From contig DIUK01000068.1 in the NCBI GenBank assembly GCA_002422995.1, positions 28,058-42,941 of the forward strand: 14,884 bases of DNA, in the 5' to 3' direction. This document shows positions 14,527 through 14,884 of the stretch, in pieces. How positions within the stretch are numbered: the stretch's first letter is position 1; every line of letters begins with the position of its first letter. The position numbers were made by a program, and so were the translations under genes. Below the pieces are notes generated by a model, which ran no database searches, was not told the origin of the DNA, and saw only the letters and a program-made list of their open reading frames with translations. This DNA comes from Rhodocyclaceae bacterium UBA6160 (lineage in GTDB: Bacteria > Pseudomonadota > Gammaproteobacteria > Burkholderiales > Rhodocyclaceae).

Positions 14527-14556
14527 GCGAGGTATCTGCCTTTTAGCAGGCCTCGC
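14527..14556 (-). terminator. Hairpin downstream of rpoD, probable terminator or RNA-processing stem
   Basis: GCGAGG (14527-14532) pairs with CCTCGC (14551-14556), extended by one flanking A-T pair. Inside, CTGC pairs with GCAG around a six-base loop. It begins ten bases after the rpoD stop on the minus strand. No T run follows it, so it may be a 3'-end stabilising or processing stem instead of an intrinsic terminator, and rpoD transcripts could run on into the tRNA. Confidence 0.55.
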
Positions 14557-14565
14557 TTGCAATTT

Positions 14566-14884
14566 TCAGGTCTCGGAGTCCAAAAAGCTACGCAGCTTTT
14601 CAGAACGCGTGGGGTGACGCAACTTACGCAAGGCTTTGGCTTCTATCTGACGAATGCGCTCACGTGTGACATCAAATTGCTTGCCCACTTCTTCCAGGGT
14701 GTGATCGGTATTCATTTCGATACCGAAACGCATGCGCAACACCTTGGCTTCGCGTGGGGTCAGGCTATCAAGAATTTCCTTCGTGATATCACGCAAGCTG
14801 GAAAACAGCGCCGCCTCGTTGGGAAGCAACGTCCCCTGATCTTCGATAAAGTCGCCCAAATGGGAGTCGTCGTCGTCACCAATC
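14566..14884 (-). CDS. rpoD: RNA polymerase primary sigma factor RpoD (sigma-70), C-terminal part
   Basis: The C-terminal 105 residues of the housekeeping sigma factor, which directs RNA polymerase to most promoters. The frame runs off the window edge, so the 5' end is missing; the apparent start near 14859 is an internal Leu (HLGDFIED). Region 3.2 is seen in the acidic IGDDDDSHLGDFIED stretch. Region 4 begins at LDSLTPREAKVLRMRFGI, and the region 4.2 helix-turn-helix TLEEVGKQFDVTRERIRQIEAKALRKLRHP contacts the -35 box. The C-terminus SEKLRSFLD is standard for RpoD and differs from RpoS and RpoH. The tRNA-Ile2 gene follows 100 bases downstream on the same strand. Confidence 0.97.
   Translation of the reverse strand, partial: IGDDDDSHLGDFIEDQGTLLPNEAALFSSLRDITKEILDSLTPREAKVLRMRFGIEMNTDHTLEEVGKQFDVTRERIRQIEAKALRKLRHPTRSEKLRSFLDSET

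Noticed and set aside
1..14884. CRISPR array, insertion sequence, prophage or toxin-antitoxin pair
   Set aside because: No regularly spaced repeats, transposase, integrase, terminal inverted repeats of IS size or paired small antitoxin-like ORFs were seen.

Overview
This 14.9 kb window looks like the chromosome of a betaproteobacterium. The assignment rests on gene content and order: class B PyrB followed by a degenerate PyrC', the order yggS-proC-yggT-yggU, adjacent pilT and pilU, a HemJ-type protein, a small periplasmic cytochrome c, and a tRNA-Ile2(CAT) beside rpoD. GC content looks moderate. Genus and order cannot be decided from the sequence alone.

Layout. 1-1798 (+): the 3' end of pyrB and a complete pyrC', the pyrimidine-synthesis pair. 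1786-4307 (-): yggS, proC, yggT and yggU (DUF167), a likely operon that converges on and overlaps pyrC'. 4352-7071 (+): pilT, pilU and an unrecognised protein with a C-terminal membrane segment, the type IV pilus retraction block. 7135-9800 (-): an SDR-family protein, a HemJ-like membrane protein and a THUMP/RlmL-type rRNA methyltransferase, closely spaced and probably co-transcribed in that order. 9837-10934 (+): a ferredoxin-reductase-type protein with 2Fe-2S, FAD and NAD(P) modules. 11053-13756 (+): two overlapping sodium-coupled amino-acid transporters of the AGCS and NSS families, closed by a strong bidirectional terminator. 13868-14188 (-): a secreted class I cytochrome c. 14389-14884 (-): the end of rpoD followed downstream by tRNA-Ile2 and its terminator.

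The window is mostly housekeeping. I see no insertion sequence, CRISPR array, phage gene, toxin-antitoxin pair or defence island. The points worth a second look are: the uncharacterised gene after pilU; in-frame extra segments inside three otherwise standard proteins (YggS, the SDR protein and the flavoreductase); the loss of metal ligands in PyrC'; and mutually exclusive hairpins between rpoD and tRNA-Ile2. I did not find evidence for an undescribed multi-gene system.
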